Of a stretch of DNA of 64,000 bases, positions 23,362 through 35,670 are shown one piece after another (position 1 is the first letter of the stretch; each line of letters starts with the position of its first letter). Source of the DNA: Phragmites australis. Its lineage: Eukaryota; Streptophyta; Magnoliopsida; Poales; Poaceae. A program made the position numbers and the translations under genes. The notes beneath the pieces are model-generated. The model did not search any database. It was not told where the DNA came from and saw nothing but the letters and a program-made list of their open reading frames with translations. The stretch is taken from positions 12,965,501 through 13,029,500 of the forward strand of contig NC_084942.1 of assembly GCF_958298935.1 (NCBI RefSeq), written 5' to 3'.

Positions 23362-25303
23362 CACAGGAATTCGGTATCATAATATAGGAGGACGATGAAA
23401 CCTAGAATGGGTAAACCTTATTTTTACTATCCTTTTATCTTTGTTTTGCTTTATTTAGCTTTATTTATATGGATGTGGTCCTGTATGCTTACCGAATTAT
23501 TCTATAGTATCAATGTACCGACGTGCTGTTTAGAATTGGCAGGTCATTTGCTTATGGGTTGCATGGAAATCAATATTACGAGAAGTAACTTGATCCATCC
23601 TCCTGGCCGCTTCTTTTCAAATTAATCCCAGAAACGCAGCAAAAATGATATCGTGTCCAAGGAAGCACAGGAAAATTGTAATCCTGCGAGGTAACACTAC
23701 AACATGCAATGTGTCTGGTGAGGCCAAACCCATGTATGCATTAACAGCCTGTAATAGCCTAATAGGTTAAAATTATAATGGCCATATTTTCGTTATTCTC
23801 AGGTTAACATACTAAATCTGCCATTCTTGATACTAAGTCACTAAAATGACTTGCTTTATCTTGCAAATAGTACAATGCTAAAAGATCAGTCAGATCCAAA
23901 GTTCTGCTAAAACTCAAGATGCAGCTGCACAAGCATTTTTGTTGTGCAAAAAAAAAAAATCATTTGCAGCCACCTTATATGTAATGAAAGATCACCTCAA
24001 TGGATCTTAGGGAAACTAGAATTCGAGTTTGAACTTAATTCCATGCTTTCAAGCTGAATTCTTGACCACGTGTGACTAGACATGATTCCCACTTGTCAAG
24101 TGGGAGACTGTTGAAGAAAAAAATATTATCAATTTTAAGTTTTATGTTCGTAGTCCAATCTATAACCTGCAGATATCTGTAAAGTTTATTCTTAGAATCA
24201 GACCAATTTATTTGCTATCTGAAACATTTTGCGGTGACTGACTATTTACCACTTACCAGCTTTTAGTTCCAGTAAAATTAGATAAGTTCCTGAGCTCCCC
24301 TACTCTTTTTTTTTTTTTTTTTTGCGAAGGAGCTCCCCTACTGATATTGAATAAGTTCATCTTGACCTATTTCGTGAATTGTGGTGCTCTTTGCTTTTCC
24401 TAAATGGCAATTCACGGCAACTAAAATTGTTATTTTGTAATGATTTGTCAAAATAAGAGCATTCGAAGGTTAACCGTTGCTTTTGGCATCCAAATACTCT
24501 TTTAAGTTTATTAGCTTTTGTGGTACTTTTTGATATATTACCATTGGGATGCATATACTTTTAGTCCATTTAATTCACTTGTGATTCTGGCGAACAATCT
24601 TACCTAGAAACTTAGAAAATTGTTCCTAGCATTTTGAGATGGGTGCATTTGGAAGCTTGAGTAGAACCTTTTTTCTTTTCAGTCGCAAAACTTTGTTTCA
24701 TGTTATATATCTGTCGACTGAATTATCAAGATACATGTTTTATTGTATCTCGGGTGGCGAGTGGCGACTCGTCCTAAAGCTCCACGGTGGCAAGCAAATC
24801 AACATAGCTTCCTTCGAGTGCCTTCCATGTGATTTAGGGGCGTTGTAAGTGGCCTAATTAATACGTGTCCAGGTGCTTGAGCGAAGTTACGGTGTTTCCT
24901 AGCCACAGTGGAGTTAAGCAACAGCTGCCGCGGGAGGAAGCGACCGACGCTCGAGTCGAGTTGGGAGGTGAGCGCTCCAGGTCATCAGTCAATAATCCCT
25001 AGTGATGTGTGGCGCTTAAAAGCAGTGACGGGCTTAAAATTTTTAACTTAGGTATACTTACTTGTCACACTCGTATTCGCGCTACAGCTACCCACCGCCT
25101 TTAAGTTTGAGCCTACGCTCACACTGTGCCTCACCACTGCGTCCCTTGTCTTGCTCGTGTCTTCGCTTTCGCTCTCCATCTCATTGTTGATGGCTCAAGT
25201 GTAGTGTGAGTCAGGTCGTGAGCGGTCATACATGCGGTTATCACACAGTCATACACATGGTCTTAATCTCTCAGAAACTAACGCACTCACGTATGTAGTC
25301 ATC
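23362..25303. other. Non-coding stretch, possible copia 3' remnant
   Basis: No gene is recognised. At 24095-24112 the sequence 'caagtgggagactgttgaag' looks like the polypurine tract and LTR start of a copia element. No matching LTR partner was found. A 20-nt T run is at about 24307 and a 12-nt A run at about 23950. Confidence 0.35.
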
Positions 25304-25509
25304 AGTGGCAGATCTAGTGCTAAAAATTAGAGGGGGCGGTTAACTTTTTCTTCCTCCTTCCTCTCCTATTTTTTGTCTTTTTCCTCCTTCCTCTCCTCTT
25401 TTTTCTCTTCTTCCTCCTCCATGCCAAAAAATTGTAGGGGGCTTGGGGGCTCTTAAATGATCCTAGGGTGTAGGTTGAGCCCCCTAGACCCCTCCTTTGT
25501 GGATCCGTC
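25304..25509. mobile_element. MITE-like element with 'GGCAGATCTAG' end
   Basis: The left end 'CAGTGGCAGATCTAG' and right end 'GGATCCGTC' are imperfect inverted repeats. The interior has the '...agggggc...gccccc' arms and a TTCCTC-rich centre of a common plant MITE whose ends read 'ggcggatc...gatccgcc'. The right terminus is cut by insertion of the copia LTR at 25510. Confidence 0.5.
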
Positions 25510-27000
25510 TGTAGTTTATAGATCCATAAGTAAGTGATAAGTGTTTTAATGATTAATGACAACTATATCATTGTGGCTAATAAGTTTATTTTAAAGGTCA
25601 ATTATAAGATTAGTTCATAATATTGTTAGGTGATCTTGGTCCCTCAATTAAATAGTTAAACGATCAAAGGATGTGAACGTCAAGATTAAAAACTTTATAA
25701 TTTTAAGTGTCATAAGGAGATGAATGACATTTAGAGTAGTATAGGCTCTCTTTTGTTCTTTAACCGTACTATAAAGAGGAGCTATGACCTAGTTGAGTCT
25801 AGATTTTGCTGGATACATACTTGTGAAATTTTAGCACTAGGTAGCTTAAAGAAACCCATGAATGAGTTTAAGTGAAGATAGGACTTAAAAAAGTTCGAAG
25901 TTGATAAGTTCTAAAAACTCTATACTTGCCAGATGGTTCGGCGGTGAAGGCATTATACATGTCAAAGCTCTTATCTCAACGCTCTTGTACATGCTGGATA
26001 ATCCAGCGAAGAGAAGTTGGCAATGCCGGACTAATTTTTCAAAAGAGAGATTTCAAGTTGATCACATCGGATGGTCTGATGAACCATCAAAGGCTTCACC
26101 GGAGTAAAGTCCAGATGATTTCTTTATGTTCACTGGAAGACGGACTTATACACGTTGGATGGTCTGGCGCATATATCTGAGGCATCACCGGAGTGAAGTC
26201 CAAAGAATTTCTTTGTGTTCACTGAAAGACAGACTCATACACGGATGATGGTCCGACGTATGTATCAGAGGCTTCACCGGATGATTTAGTGCTTGAAGCG
26301 ACTAGTTTTGGGTGGACTATTCACACCGGATGGTCTGGTGTTTGGAACTTGTGCACGTCGAAACATCCGGCATTCACGAAAAATGTGGGTGATTGGGAAA
26401 CTGCTAGTTTTGGACTTCTAGCCTATATATACCCCCTCATTTCATCTCATTGGGTAACCTTGTGATTCATAAGAGTTGAAACACTTAGTGTGTGATCAAG
26501 AGGCAAGGAAGTGCACTAGAGTGATTTGCAAACTTCTTAATAGAAGATTAAGGACATTATTAGTGTAAGGAGAGCAACAAGTGTGCAATTAGTTATAGTC
26601 TAGGCTTCATTTGGGTGAAGTGAAGCTATTGGATTGTATCGGTGTACCAAGTAAAGGGGTACCCCAGCTAAACGGACCCACGTAGGGAACATACGGCCAG
26701 GGGAACATCTCCTGAAAAATCTAGTCGGTCGATAAGCTACCCCGACCGGTGCAAAGCCTCCAGCGACCAATCTCGCCGCATCTTCACACAAGCCCACGAC
26801 CAGCCCCCCTGGTCGGCAGACCTGATTGGACACTTGCTCGAGCACCCGAGCAATTCTCTTCACTAGGCACCGGCCCCGACGGATACAGTCGTGGGCGGTG
26901 CAGGGGGCGTGTCCTGTCCCGTAACATTAAAGGCTACAGTGTGAGACTCTATAAGCCGGCGTAACACCGGACGACATATGGGATGTTATCAGTCATTCAG

Positions 27001-27216
27001 CAGAGGCAAGTGGGCGAGAACGGTGCGCAGAGACAAGTGGATGAAGACGGCGCGTAGAGGCAAGTGGGCGAGAACAGCGCGCAGAGGCAAGTGGACGAAG
27101 ACGGCACGCACAGGCAAGTGGGTGAGAACACCGCGCAGAGGCAAGTGGACGAAGATGACGTGCAAAGGCAAGTGGACGAGGACGGTGCGCAGAGGCAAGC
27201 AGACGGGGACGGTGCA
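27001..27216 (+). repeat. Minisatellite, 8 x 27 bp, in LTR C
   Basis: Eight exact-length 27-bp units of the form 'CAGAGGCAAGTGGGCGAGAA' plus 'CGGTGCG' vary only by substitutions. Because 27 is a multiple of three, all frames stay open and one gives a basic 9-residue repeat, RGKWARTVR-like. The setting inside a solo LTR argues against a gene. Confidence 0.9.
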
Positions 27217-27443
27217 GAAGTGCACCGTTCCGTCCCATTGCTTTAAATGCAGCAGGATAAGGTTCCACGGGCTAGGCAAAGACGGCGTGTGGCAGCACGA
27301 TGCACAATGCTGTTAAAGCAAAGTTGCATGCCCGGTACTCCGTAATGATGATCTGAGATAGATATTAGAATGAGTAGAGGCCATCTGTGTAGAACCAGCA
27401 TGTTAGTTCTCTCTCTCCCTACTATATAAAGGGATGAAGACCC

Positions 27444-30400
27444 TGTCACACCCGGTTTTAACGGCCAAAACTAGATGCGATTTCTGTGTGCCCAGGATGT
27501 TCAACACACATAAAGACGTCACAGGTGAAGTAACAAAAGTAATACTTTTATAGAATAAACGTTAAACTCTTACAGCAATTGACATATATTATCTTCTATG
27601 AAGATATCTGCAGTGGAACAGAAGCATTAGTGCCCAACAACACCACAGGCAACCAACCGGGAGATACACGCCTAGAACGTCACAACCTCGTCTTGATAGT
27701 CTTCAACATCTTCACTCACTGAGCAGCAACACACATGTCGCATGGTGTAGGGAAAATAGCTAGTGTGAGCACATGACGCGCTCAGCAAGTGGGGAAAAGA
27801 TAATGATATGCAAGCTTATATCAAGAATAGGCTAACACATGGTATATTTGCATAAATGCGAGTAATGAAAACATATTTGGATTCAAAAAGCATTAAACAA
27901 TTATTAAGTAATGTAACCCATACAGTCCAACACGTAGCATACAAGGCTCCCCACCTTGCATACCATAACCATCTAGTACTCCCTGTACTATAACCAAAAC
28001 CACAACCATCTAGTACTCCCTGTACCAGAAATATAACCACAACCATCTAGTACTCCCTGTACCAGAACCATAACCACAACCAAACTCATAACCATAACCC
28101 ACTAATCATGTGAGGATCCAAGTCTCCCATAACCGTGAGCACGCCTGTTATAACAGTTTTACACTCTACAGAGGTTGTCCAGCTTTCCCCACGAGTCAGT
28201 AAATTCTATGTTGCCGTGTTCACGAAAAACTTAACACACGCCAGTGGTGTGCCGCCACTGAATGACACTTTCCACTAACTAGAGACTAACCCAATATGTG
28301 TCTGCCCACTAGGTTTCACCGCCAGGCTTTACGCGAGTTCAACTCCTACCCAGAAGCCCCCTTTTGCGCTGACACAACACACACTGGATAGACTCTAATC
28401 AGTATGTCACGCCTTACCCATATCAACCTCGTGGTTGGTACATTACTTCTTGGGTTATCGCTCCATGAACCAGTCCTTACTTAGGTTACTTGAGCAAACG
28501 CTCAACCAACATCATAACCATGACAACCATCAAAACCACTTTACTCAAGGCCTAAGGTTCCATGTTGCTAGACAATTAACACATTAACCACCATTGTTGC
28601 ATATATTCATTAGTCAAGATTATGACACTTTCTAGTATCCCAAAAGCATGGCTAAGCAATCTACCCATAAAAGACACCTAACCATAAACCATCTAGGTTC
28701 CAAGGGATGTTAAGGGAAAAATCTAGGAAAACCCTAATATAGGTGACTACCCATCATATTGACACTGTATTCAATTTTTGTAGAATAAAACATTTAAAAA
28801 CAGGTTCAAGATGATCAAGGACACTTGCCTTTTACCCAATGCTGCTCAGTGTTGTCGAAATCTTGATCTTGAAGTCCCTCGAACTGCTTCAGAACGTTAT
28901 AGACTAATCGTGAGAACTAATGACAAACAACACAAACGAAAACACTAAAAACAACATACTGAACATCATTAAAACACTTTAAAAATACTATGATTGGATA
29001 GGGATGATTTTAGAAACGATTAGACACAAGAATCGCCTAAATTGGAGTTAAGATGAAAAGAGAACAACTTTAGAGAGATGGATTAGACTGAAAAGGAAAT
29101 GCTGATTTTCCGGAACTATCTTCCTACGGGAAAGGTTTTATTGCACAATCAATGTGTCAGGCTTGACAACAGTATTTCGCAAGATAAAGAAGTGTAGGGC
29201 AGATCAGACTTCGCTAACTAGGCTAAGGAGAATGATGTGGCGTTGACTTGGCATGCTATGCAAGCACCATCTTGAATTGAAGAAGGGGTACGCGGAGATC
29301 TAGTATCGATCACCTATGATGGATCAAAAAGGCTGAAGACAGCGCTTCGAAGTTAAGGATACTACTAGTGACTCTATGTAGTGGTGGTGGTGGTTCGGGT
29401 TTCGTCGGAGATGGCGATCGGGCGCGTGGCCACTGACATCGATGTCGACTTCAATGGTGTTTCAATGAAATGAGGGGAGCATAGTGTAGAACATGGAAAG
29501 ACTAACTCTGCGGTATGGTTGGTTTTGGAAGGGGTCACCCGAGGTAGCGGCAAAACAGTGATGACTGCTTCTAGGTTTGGTGGTGACCGCGAACAGATGC
29601 AGGAACGAAGACGCTCACGTTCCAGGAGATTGGCTATGAAATTTGAGAATCCGTTTGAATAGAGATGTTCATATATCCCGGGAACACAATTCTATGATAT
29701 AGTTTTTGGTAGATCATCCCCTAAGAGGAAGAATAATCAGCAGAGATGAGACGGGTGATGGCTGCGACGTGCTGTGGTTGGCAATGGTGTCCTGGTCGTG
29801 TCGCTGCACAAACCAGGATGGGCTCCTAGGGTCACGTACAGGACTCCATGGTACATGCTGTGACGTAGTTGGTGCATCCATACAGCTTTCGGATTGACAG
29901 GGAACGCAAATGCAAATCCAGTACGCGTGCTAAACGCGTCCAGAAACCGGACAGCGGGTATGTCGACCTTGATTACGGTGGTTTGGCTGCTCAACTGGCC
30001 GAACTGGTTGGTGAGGGCGTGGGGAACATCATGGGACATGCACCGGTGAAAGGGCTTGGTGATTTACCTCTGGTCGGTCGGGACGTCGATGCTAATCGGC
30101 TACAGCACGGCTGTCCGCGACGGTGAGGACCATGGCGGCATAGATCGAGCTTTGGCCGGTGCTAGGGCTTGGATAGGGATTTAGTATGATGCTAAAAAAG
30201 TAGTAAGGGAGGAGAAGAAGGGGTCCTCACCTTGCTTTGATGGTCGAGGAAGGAGGATTCGCGGAGAAGACGACGTAGCGTATCACGGGCGACGGCGGTA
30301 GCTCCGGTGAACAGCGGTGCTCCGGTGATGCACGGACATGGCAGCAGTGAATTCTAGGGTTCGGTGGCATGGAATAGGGGTAGGAGAGGGTGTGCAACTC

Positions 30401-31482
30401 ATATTTATAGGGCTAGGGGCGGCTGGTTGGGGTGGAGTCCAAACCGAACACGAATCGGATTGGAGTTCGAGTCGGTTATGGTTTCTTTTTTCACAACTCT
30501 GTATTCCGAGGATGATATCTCCATCGTCTGGACTCCAAATTGGATGATTCGTGAGTCTAAATTGTAGTACTCAAAAATATCTAAAACTTTGTTTGTCATT
30601 GGAACTTCTGAAAAAGTTATCTTGATTTCCAAAAATGCACCACAAGATAAACTTTTTAAACTCGGACTTATCTACGCAGCACTGATTTTGGAGGCCATAA
30701 CTCCTATCTCCATTATCCAAAAGAGAACTTCCATAACGCTCTTGACGAGGCCTAAACCTTTGGTATTTTCAAGATTTGCATTTGAGGCCACTTTGAACTC
30801 CAAAACTTCATGAGAAGATGAGGCTGTCCAGGACTCCGCGAAAATTTGCAGATTTCGTGGATCCTTTGTTGGGCCATCTAGAAGACTTGGCTAAGGGTTT
30901 GGACTTGAGAAAGATTGAGCTCAAAGATATTTTAGGTATATCTAGCGTTCAGAAAAGGAACTTTTGCAGAGAAATTTGAATAGAGTTTGAATTTAAATTG
31001 AGATTGGAGTGAATTTAAGAGAAACGAAAAATAAGGTTGAACAAGAATAAGAGTAGATAAAGCATTTGAATTTGGATTTAGCTAGAATTTTGAGAAAGAT
31101 GAGAGATTGGCTTTAAAAAAGATTTGGATAAGATTTGAATTGAACTAGAGAAGGATCAGGTATGATCAAGGATTGAATAGATGATGAATTCAAGGATTTT
31201 GAATTCCAACCATTAAGATCCTTAACTTATTGACTATTGAGTTTTGTAAAAACCTTTTCAAAATCTTTTTCACTCAAAACACCAAAGAGAAAGAAAAGAA
31301 AAAGAACTCTAATACATTTACCTGGCTCCTAGCAAAACCCAACATGCAATGCACACAAAATAATAACCTATACTAATTGATAGATTAAGAAAATAGGTTT
31401 TAAACCTATTCTACTGGTGAAGCTATTCAATAATCTTGGAAAATTTTAGAAATTTGAGAAATATGAAATTCAGGGTGTTACA
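27444..31482. mobile_element. Solo LTR D (4039 bp) nested in LTR C
   Basis: It begins 'TGTCACACCCGG' and ends 'GGGTGTTACA', with flanking 5-mers gaccc (27439-27443) and taccc (31483-31487). It lies 12 bp downstream of the TATA box of LTR C, so it separates promoter from start site. No gag or pol is present. It resembles solo LTR B in length, termini and shared internal words, and I place both in one long-LTR gypsy family (Del/Tekay-like by inference). Confidence 0.75.
27965..28075. repeat. Tandem repeat, 3 x 37 bp, in LTR D
   Basis: Three 37-bp units share 'aaccatctagtactccctgt' and differ mainly in their last third. Confidence 0.85.
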
Positions 31483-32271
31483 TACCCCATTGTAAAGCAG
31501 GGTAGATTAGTTTTGGCAATCCTCTAGAACATCGCTGTAACCAAGTGAGATCTACTATAGCAAAAAAAAAAGGACGTAGGGTTGTTATCCTCCGGGAGAT
31601 CCGAACATGTATAACCCCCGGTGTCCCAAAATCCTTTGTTTACACGAATAGACACATTCTCTCCATGAAATGTTATTCATGCACTGACCGACACACCCCA
31701 GAACCACTGTCAGGGATTTACCCTCGATATATTGTTACTCTTGGTGGTTGGCAACACATAGCCAATCTTGGTGAGCTCTTAGAGTTCTTGTGGGAGCCCC
31801 AAGATGAAACTTTGTGCTTAGTTTGAAACCTACCAATCCGGAGATGGAGACGTGGCTATCACTAGAGAGCACTTGAGTCTTTGTAACTCAAGGGGGAGCG
31901 GTATCCTTAGTGGATGCTCCAACAAGGATTAGGGTGAAGTGCGAACTTCTCGATACCTCGAGAAAAAATTTGGTGTTCTCTTGCCTATCTCTTTACTTTC
32001 CTACAATTACTTTGAGCATTTACTTTTTTGCAAGCTAACTTTTCGCAATTCGCTTATTGTTATAGCTTGCATGTATTCTTGCTTAGCATTCTTTCAAATT
32101 TGGTCGTTGTAGTTGTTTTACTATTCATCTAGGATAAGGTTATTTACTTGCTCTACAGTTTCGTTGAAATAGTTTTAATTAGGGTCCAATTCACCCCGCC
32201 TCTTGAGACATTCGATCCTTTCAATTAGTATCGTAGCCTCGTGCACTTGATAGGCTTAATATCTTAGAGCA

Positions 32272-33650
32272 ATGGCCTCAGAGAATGGCGGTAGCGTGCC
32301 AAAGTTCAAGGGAAAGAACTTCACCTATTGGAAAATTTGCATGGAAAACCATCTTGAAGCTATTTCCCCAGAAGTTTGGGTAGCCACCTCCATTTAGTTT
32401 GAAAAACATTTTACCGAACAACAAATTAGATGGAATGCTAAAGCTAGAAATGCTCTCTTTGAGGGAATTAGTGAAAAGGTTTTCTCTAAAGTAAGAAGAA
32501 GGAGTTAGCATATGATATTTGGACCGGTCTATGTAAAATTTATGAGGGCTCAAAGAAAATCCAGGAGGAAAGATATCATATGCTAATATATAATCTTAAA
32601 AAACTTAAGATGCTTCCAAATGAGTTAAGCAATAATATATATTCTCACATGAACATGCTTATTGAGGAAATTAACTCACTTTGAGCTTACTTAATTATCT
32701 CAAGGGGACATAACTCGTCGGATCATGATGGTGCTTCCCAAGCCACAATACAACATCGTCATCTCTCTACTTCATGAGAAATACATCAATAAGATGACCA
32801 TCACCGATGCCGTGGGCAAGATTCTTGTTCATGAGATGTTTTTGTTTGGGGATAAAGATGAAGAATCTTCCTCCAAGAAGAATCTTGCTCTCAAGGCCAA
32901 GGTGGTTGAGAAAGACAAGAAGAAGAAGAAGAAAATGTAGCTTCCATCATCTAGTGAAAGTGATAAAGATGATGATGACAACTCTGACACCGAACTTGCC
33001 CACCTCATGAGAAGAACCACAAAGATGATATCCATGTTGGGCAAGAAGGGCTACATCTATGATCCCAAGAAGAACAAGTTTCGCTCAACGAAATTTGACA
33101 AGTCCGGGGCGGAGACAAGAAGAAGTGCTATAATTATGGTGACTATGATCACATATCATATGATTGTCCTCATCCCGATAAGATAAACAAAAACAAGAAC
33201 AAGTCAAATGATTCAAGTGATGATGATGAGTGCAAGCACAAGAAGAAGAGTCAAGATAAGAAAAATAAGATGCTCTTCAGTAAGAAGGGTGGAGGTCGCC
33301 AAGCCTACATTGTGGGTGAATGGGTCTCCGATGAGATCTCAAGTGATAATTCTAGTGATGATGAAAACAAGAAATTCATGGACCTCACCGGTACTAATGA
33401 GCATCCACCACATCCTCCACTATCTATGTGCCTCATAGAAAAAGATAACTATAAGGTGAGTAATGAGGAAGATGATAGTAGTAGTGATGACGATGGTGTT
33501 TCACCTAGCGATCTATCCAAGCTCATGAATGAATATGCTACTATTATTAAGAAGCAAAAAGCTAAACTCAAGTCCCTTAAAAATGACATGCTAAAATTAG
33601 CTCTAACCATGATGAGTTACTTGCTAAATACAATGATTTGCTAAAAAAAT
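32272..33650 (+). pseudogene. Sirevirus-like gag relic
   Basis: The frame opens at ATG 32272 with 'MASENGGSVPKFKGKNFTY' and 'WKICMENHLEAISPEVW', the usual start of copia Gag (DUF4219/UBN2 type). Later pieces are in other frames: 'RRIMMVLPKPQYNIVISLL', a Lys-rich segment, and a zinc knuckle at about 33128 reading 'CYNYGDYDHISYDC'. There the second Cys of C-x2-C-x4-H-x4-C has become Tyr. Acidic Ser/Asp runs follow to about 33520. Stops at 32396 and elsewhere make it non-functional. Gag normally forms the particle that packages the element's RNA. Confidence 0.7.
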
Positions 33651-34439
33651 ATGATAAAGTAGTTGTATTTAGCAAGTAACTTGAAGAAAGCAACAAGAAG
33701 CTTAAACTTGAGCATGTAGATTAGAAGTGCAAATACCAAGAGCTTGAGTTTTCTTATGATGCCATTGATCCTAGCAATAATGATTTTTCTAACATTGATA
33801 TAGTTAAGGTCAATGCATCTACTTCTTACAAAGATCTTATTGATATACAATATTCTTGATGTGATACTATTGCTTCTTCTAAGACTAACTATGCAAGGGA
33901 GCAAGAGCTCAAAGATGAGGTTGCAAGTCTCAAATCATGTGTGGACCGGTTGATCAAGGGGAAATACAAGCACAAGGAAATCCTCATGAAAAACACGATG
34001 TACTTCAACAACAGAGGCCTTAGGTGCTTCCCCAACCCGGTGAAAAACATCACCAAGTCACCGAAATCAAGGATTGCTTTATCAAGGAAGTTGCTTTATA
34101 TTGCCAACATTGTGATGTCACCGGGCATCACACAAGATAGTGTCCAATTCCTACTCAACCCCTCCCTACTTTGCCTCATAACTGCAAGTCCATTTTCAGT
34201 GAAAATCATTTATTGTTGCATAATCTTAAGAGTGGCGAAGTTTATTGGCACTCAAGCTAAGGGCAAGATTTCTAGGCAACTTAGGGTGCCTAAAGCTCTT
34301 GTGTCTCACGTTAAGAGTACCAAACTTGTTTGGGTATCTTAACAACAAGCTTGATCACTTATGTGTAGATGAACTACATAGCCCGTGGTAAGTATTAGGG
34401 GCTAGATAGTAGATACCCATAATATATAACCGACAAATG

Positions 34440-34850
34440 TAGTAGGTTTGGGGAATTTGAGATGTCGATGATTGACGACTTCAACTACTTCCTTAGGTTT
34501 CGAATCAAGCAATGGAAGGAAGTGACATTCATCCATCAAGAAAAGTACATGAAGGACATTTTCAAGAAGTTCATGATGGATGATTGCAAGCCAATCAAGA
34601 CTCCTATACCTACAAATGGACTTCTCTACATTGATGAAAAGGGTAAACTGGTTGACTAAAAGCTTTATCGTTCTATGATTGGGTCACTTTTTTATCTATC
34701 CGCATCTAAGCCCGATATTGTGTTTATTGTATGCATGTGCGCTTATTTTCAAGCTAATCCTATGAAATCTCATCTTAGTGCGGTTAAGACGATCCTTAGA
34801 TACCTAAAGCGTACACCGAGCATAGACGTGTTTGTCTAGAGAAGGTTCCA
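34440..34850 (+). pseudogene. Copia reverse transcriptase C-part relic
   Basis: The plus strand reads 'MIDDFNYFLRFRIKQW', 'TFIHQEKYMKDIFKKF', 'DCKPIKTPIPTN', then after a stop 'YRSMIGSLFYLSASKPDI' and 'HLSAVKTILRYLKRTPSI'. This is the RVT_2 C-terminal region and the link to RNase H in copia Pol. Protease, integrase and the RT catalytic core are absent between 33650 and 34440, pointing to a large internal deletion. 33650-34440 keeps only broken frames, and 34850-35670 is non-coding with purine runs. Confidence 0.7.
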
Positions 34851-35670
34851 CTCCTTTGTGATAGATGCTTCAAACGTCATGTGGTGTCTTACCATATAGA
34901 TGTATTTTATATATGTCTTGTCTAACCATCTCAAGATAGTGGTGAACATGGGTTTTGCTTGAGTTGGTGGCTCCCGCGTTTCACTCAAGGCATGTAGTTG
35001 GGTTCACCATGAATAAGCTTGAGAAGGGAAGTAATATGACAAGATAGATTTGTTTTATGTTATGCATTCACTTGTCATATAGCTCGCACTCATGTCTACC
35101 TTTATGCATTTGTTTTGCATTGCATGTGCATTCGGTAGTAAGATCACAAAGGAGGATATCACTCTTTGAGAATGTTGTTCGCTCTCAATGTGAACATACA
35201 ACTCTAGAGTGTTCTTAAATCAATGTTTGTGCTTAATGCCAATTGAGTTATGTCCTAGCGAATTTAGAGCTTCAATCTTTAAGTTCATAGGTGCTCGTAC
35301 ATTTCCTTGGAGTTTCTCTCTCCCCTCTAGCTCCGGTTGCTTAGATGGCTTCCTTTTCGGTGCTTTGATGCCAAAGGGGGAGAGAGTTAGGGGTAGTGAA
35401 AGTAGAAACAGGGGGAGCTTGGGAGTATGTTGGATCTTTATGGTTTTTGATGTAATGACAAGCCTTTTGGTTATCTCTTTTGGTGTATATTGCTTGTCAT
35501 ATCATTATGGTTTAATTCATGCTTGACTTAATTCTCTTTCAAACTAGCATGATAGGTTGTTCTAGTGCTAGGTTTTCCCTTGCTTATCATTCTATGCCAT
35601 TGTATGCCTAGTATGATAGGGTGTATTTTATTCAAATTTCTCTACTCATTTGTGTTGTCATCAGGGAGAT

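Larger units (their letters stand above)
26637..31729 (+). mobile_element. Solo LTR C nested in Sirevirus 5' LTR
   Basis: The ends are TATCG...CGATA, that is TG...CA ends each changed by one transition. The flanking 5-mers are gattg (26632-26636) and tattg (31730-31734). Without the nested LTR D it is about 1.05 kb (26637-27443 plus 31483-31729). It contains a 27-bp minisatellite and a TATA box 'TATATAAAG' at 27423-27431. No coding domain is present. Confidence 0.65.
25510..32223 (+). repeat. 5' LTR of Sirevirus-like element (interrupted)
   Basis: This aligns along its length with 35671-37288 apart from the insertion at 26637-31729. The TATA-like 'CTATATATA' is at 26423. Words of the type 'CGGATGGTCTGG' recur at about 26068, 26157, 26245 and 26320, one inside the near-palindrome 'CACCGGATGGTCTGGTG'. 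Repeated palindromes like this are a known trait of Sirevirus LTRs. Confidence 0.8.

Noticed and set aside
24095..24125. Copia 3' LTR start after 'caagtgggagac'
   Set aside because: There is no matching LTR, pol sequence or target duplication nearby, so it is mentioned only as a possible remnant.
26978..27316. Basic 112-residue repeat protein frame
   Set aside because: It is a by-product of the 27-bp minisatellite in a solo LTR, and the opposite strand is open too.
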